Positions 38,701 to 40,011 of a stretch of DNA of 40,011 nucleotides are shown here, piece by piece (positions within the stretch are counted from its first letter, which is position 1; each line of letters begins with the position of its first letter). This stretch comes from Deltaproteobacteria bacterium (GTDB lineage: Bacteria; Desulfobacterota; Binatia; DP-6): assembly GCA_005888095.1 (NCBI GenBank), contig VBKF01000120.1, positions 1 to 40,011 on the forward strand, in the 5' to 3' direction. Both the position numbers and the translations under genes were made by a program. Under the pieces are notes generated by a model. That model was given only the letters and a program-made list of their open reading frames with translations, did not search any database and was not told where the DNA came from.

Positions 38701-40011
38701 GAGCACGCGCGGCGCGTCGTCCGACGCGCACCAGGACGGCGGCAGCGTGCTCAACCTCTTCGAGTACCCGGCGATCGGCGACGTCGACCGCGACGGCAAG
38801 CTCGACCTCTCGAAGGTGGGCGTGACGCTGAACGGCCTCGTGAACCTGGTTCTCGTCGGCCAGAACATGCCCTTCAACCATGTCCTCCAGGCCTGGACCG
38901 GCGCGACCGGCCAGCCGCTCCCCGGCTTCCCCAGGGTGATCGACGACTTCGGGCTGACCACCGTGCCGCTCATCGCCAACGTGGGTGCCACCTCGGACGC
39001 CGGCGACACGCTGAACCTGCCCGAGCTCGTCTCCGGCAACGGGCTCTGCCTCGTGCACGCCTTCGACGCGACCGGGCAGGAGCCGGCGGGCTGGCCGAAG
39101 CTGACGGGCGGGTGGCAGACCGGGCAGCCCGCCGCCGGCGACATCGACGACGACGGCCGCATGGAGATCGCGTGGGCGACCCGCGAGGGGAACTTCTTCG
39201 TCTGGGACACCCCGGCACCCATCTGCAACACGGCAACCACGACGAACCTCGACGGGCGCGACGGCGCCTACAACCCGCTGGTGAACACCCGGAACAACAA
39301 CCTGTACGGCGAGGACACCGTCCCGCCCGCCCGCTTCGCACCCGCGGACATATCGGGAACGACGCACGACCGCACGGCGAACACGGTCACCCTCACGGTG
39401 GCCCGCATCCCCGGCGACGACGTGTACTGCGGTCGCGCGGCGCGGTTCGACTTCCGCTTCTCCACCGCCGGGCCGATCACCACGCAGGCGGCCTTCGACG
39501 CGGCGTCCTCGGTCGCAAACGTGCCGCCGCCCCCACCCGGAAACCACGACGCCGGCGCCACCCTCACCGTCGGCGATCCGCGCTTCGCCGGCCAGCTCGT
39601 CTTCCTGGCGGTCCAGGTGGTGGATGATTCCGGAAACGTGTCACCGCTCACCGCGGTCGGCAGCTTCGACTTCGCGCCCACCTTCACGCTCCGGCGGGCG
39701 GCGCTCTACTTCCGCTCCGCCCCGGGCGGCGGCGACGATCGGCTCGTGATGACCGCCTCGATCCCGACGTCGCTCCCCGCGGCGGACCCCCTCACGCTGA
39801 CGCTCGCCGACGCCGACGGGACGTTCTACTCGGCGACCATCCCGGCCGGCGCCTTCGTCGCCAACCGGAGCGGCTCGCGCCTCACCTTCCGCGATCCGAC
39901 CGGGACGATCGCGGGCGGCCTCACGCGCGTGACGCTCGCGGTCGCCCGTGGTGGGCTGCGCTTCACCGCCCGCGGCCGCAGCCTGGACCTCTCCGGCGCC
40001 GACAGACCGGA
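35702..40011 (+). CDS. Secreted subtilisin-fold (Ser-less) FG-GAP protein (A'), 3' end outside window
   Basis: The reading frame from ATG 35702 stays open to the window edge (1436 codons plus 2 bases). A signal peptide (about 1-23) precedes an S8-like domain. D123 (AICDTGIRW) and H240 (AGNHGSGRA) are kept. The Ser position is Thr (T408, SVCTGQAAGAAGL) and the oxyanion Asn position is Asp (D331), the same two changes as in A. FG-GAP repeats follow (ADLDGDNRMEIV, ADLDHDGYPEIV, ADLDGDGFLDIV, ADLDGDGHPEIL and others), with Asp-rich calcium loops. There is no poly-Thr linker. The C-terminal beta domain begins near FTLRRAALYFRS and aligns with that of A. By that comparison some 30 codons are missing. 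GAGGAGG precedes the start, 15 nt after B'. Confidence 0.87.
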   Translation, partial: MHRGIAAVLLPVALGAAALLGVAQTRTFPGPPTDTNPRANTPNDPDFDKAEPDDEDGDFVPGTSVFEEDNRLFGFAPASTSMTARYLDPANPRFGQGQISGVSADLAWKLSIGDQGVGVAICDTGIRWDREELRRRVRLNPGELPVPCGVTAGQKGRPLAEYDCDGDGIFTPDDYAGIVLPNEGAHGNPARLDGEDVLVHFSDGVDDDGNGFVDDIAGWDFFDDDNNPFDASSYSSAGNHGSGRASDAVAEANNRLSSLGLCPRCRVAPIRIWDTFVADTNNFALCMLYAADNGIDVIEAAIGGLTTTEFAQAATQYAYEHGVALMEVSSDLNTADHNNPTNFNNTIFVKGVVADVEGLGQGGNEFFPPVPFLAAQAPVGTWLRDSNLTQYGGHAHIDMKGDTGSVCTGQAAGAAGLLMSYAKQRGAPLTSNEVKQILTLTADDVLPGDTGGTGAPDPSQAGWDQHYGYGRVNLRAALQRLGVPALGIAAKIPPEATLERPAWFQVLDPDQSPTVPIVGTASADRGAGTALTWTLEFGIGIEPTTFTPFASGSSASRVGFDTSATPPRRPGAMLGTLNLAAVMAAFPPATDFSAPPSGVVVQGQANVPSNQFAFTIRLRVTDGDDPTNVGEDRKVFFVHHDPTLHPGWPIAIDANGDGRTDGGGEAPPQMADLDGDNRMEIVFATAAGRIYAYREDGSLLVGFPVSTNTARNVASHLGAPVFASGAIAPPSPTTSARPAIADLDHDGYPEIVYANLEGDVYVFRHDGTAFPGFPVRIDPPSSAPAVRTNSNHLKTGIFGSPVLADLDGDGFLDIVVAALDQHLYAWSRSGSLLPGFPVLLQDAHPGGSQTPAGAESINTPVVADLDGDGHPEILIETNEVYDATGDASQFFPSDQGTPTSVPGLNTGTVLAAAFAQAGGSGRVYAVHHDGTQHAGGPFVAGWPLKLDGLAIDVLPLIGPGHNLAVGDLDPSPGLEVAAALTTSNLAVFRPDGSRVRDMDPSTRGASSDAHQDGGSVLNLFEYPAIGDVDRDGKLDLSKVGVTLNGLVNLVLVGQNMPFNHVLQAWTGATGQPLPGFPRVIDDFGLTTVPLIANVGATSDAGDTLNLPELVSGNGLCLVHAFDATGQEPAGWPKLTGGWQTGQPAAGDIDDDGRMEIAWATREGNFFVWDTPAPICNTATTTNLDGRDGAYNPLVNTRNNNLYGEDTVPPARFAPADISGTTHDRTANTVTLTVARIPGDDVYCGRAARFDFRFSTAGPITTQAAFDAASSVANVPPPPPGNHDAGATLTVGDPRFAGQLVFLAVQVVDDSGNVSPLTAVGSFDFAPTFTLRRAALYFRSAPGGGDDRLVMTASIPTSLPAADPLTLTLADADGTFYSATIPAGAFVANRSGSRLTFRDPTGTIAGGLTRVTLAVARGGLRFTARGRSLDLSGADRP

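Overview
The window is about 40 kb of very GC-rich bacterial DNA with almost no space between genes. Several features recur in secreted proteins of Candidatus Binatia/Binatota and related former 'Deltaproteobacteria' metagenomic genomes: a poly-threonine linker of the TTTT-LPGG type, MopE-like Cys/Asp calcium motifs, DHFKCYK-type Cys modules, a 'CGDGVLDPGEQCDDGN' motif with Cys-rich repeats, and a sedolisin. That taxonomic placement is inference from sequence style. No rRNA, tRNA, CRISPR array, transposase or integrase was found.

Region by region. 1-4412: a sedolisin (S53) protease cut by the left edge, then the housekeeping GTPases era and der, coupled by overlapping stop and start codons. 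4413-5521: a small nucleotidyltransferase (MNT) gene, a 3'-truncated HEPN-like partner, and a convergent membrane protein. 5522-9871: guaB and guaA (GMP synthesis), with a structured terminator-like leader before guaB, then a Rieske oxygenase. 9887-12238 (minus strand): a secreted seven-repeat beta-propeller protein with disintegrin-like Cys modules. 12239-12886: a 648-bp divergent intergenic region with sigma-54-like promoter elements on both strands. 12887-14899: a membrane-anchored pseudokinase. 15052-20464: dnaE-hflX-pgsA, overlapping end to start. 20515-22736: a LolA-like periplasmic protein, a DUF1499 protein, a single-domain response regulator, a hairpin-rich block and a small membrane protein.

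22968-40011 (right edge) is the most unusual part. Five large genes for exported proteins lie in one apparent operon, with overlaps or gaps of at most 15 bp and the symmetric order A-B-C-B'-A'. A and A' are subtilisin-fold/FG-GAP propeller proteins whose catalytic Ser position reads Thr and whose oxyanion Asn position reads Asp. B and B' are penicillin-G-acylase-type Ntn hydrolases. C is a neutral-ceramidase-like amidase. All three enzymes belong to families that cleave acyl-amide bonds. A, C and A' end in what looks like the same beta-rich C-terminal domain. I infer an exported system acting on N-acyl amides (ceramides, N-acyl-homoserine lactones, N-acyl amino acids or similar), with the propeller proteins as binding or scaffold partners. 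The last gene runs off the window, probably some tens of codons before its stop.
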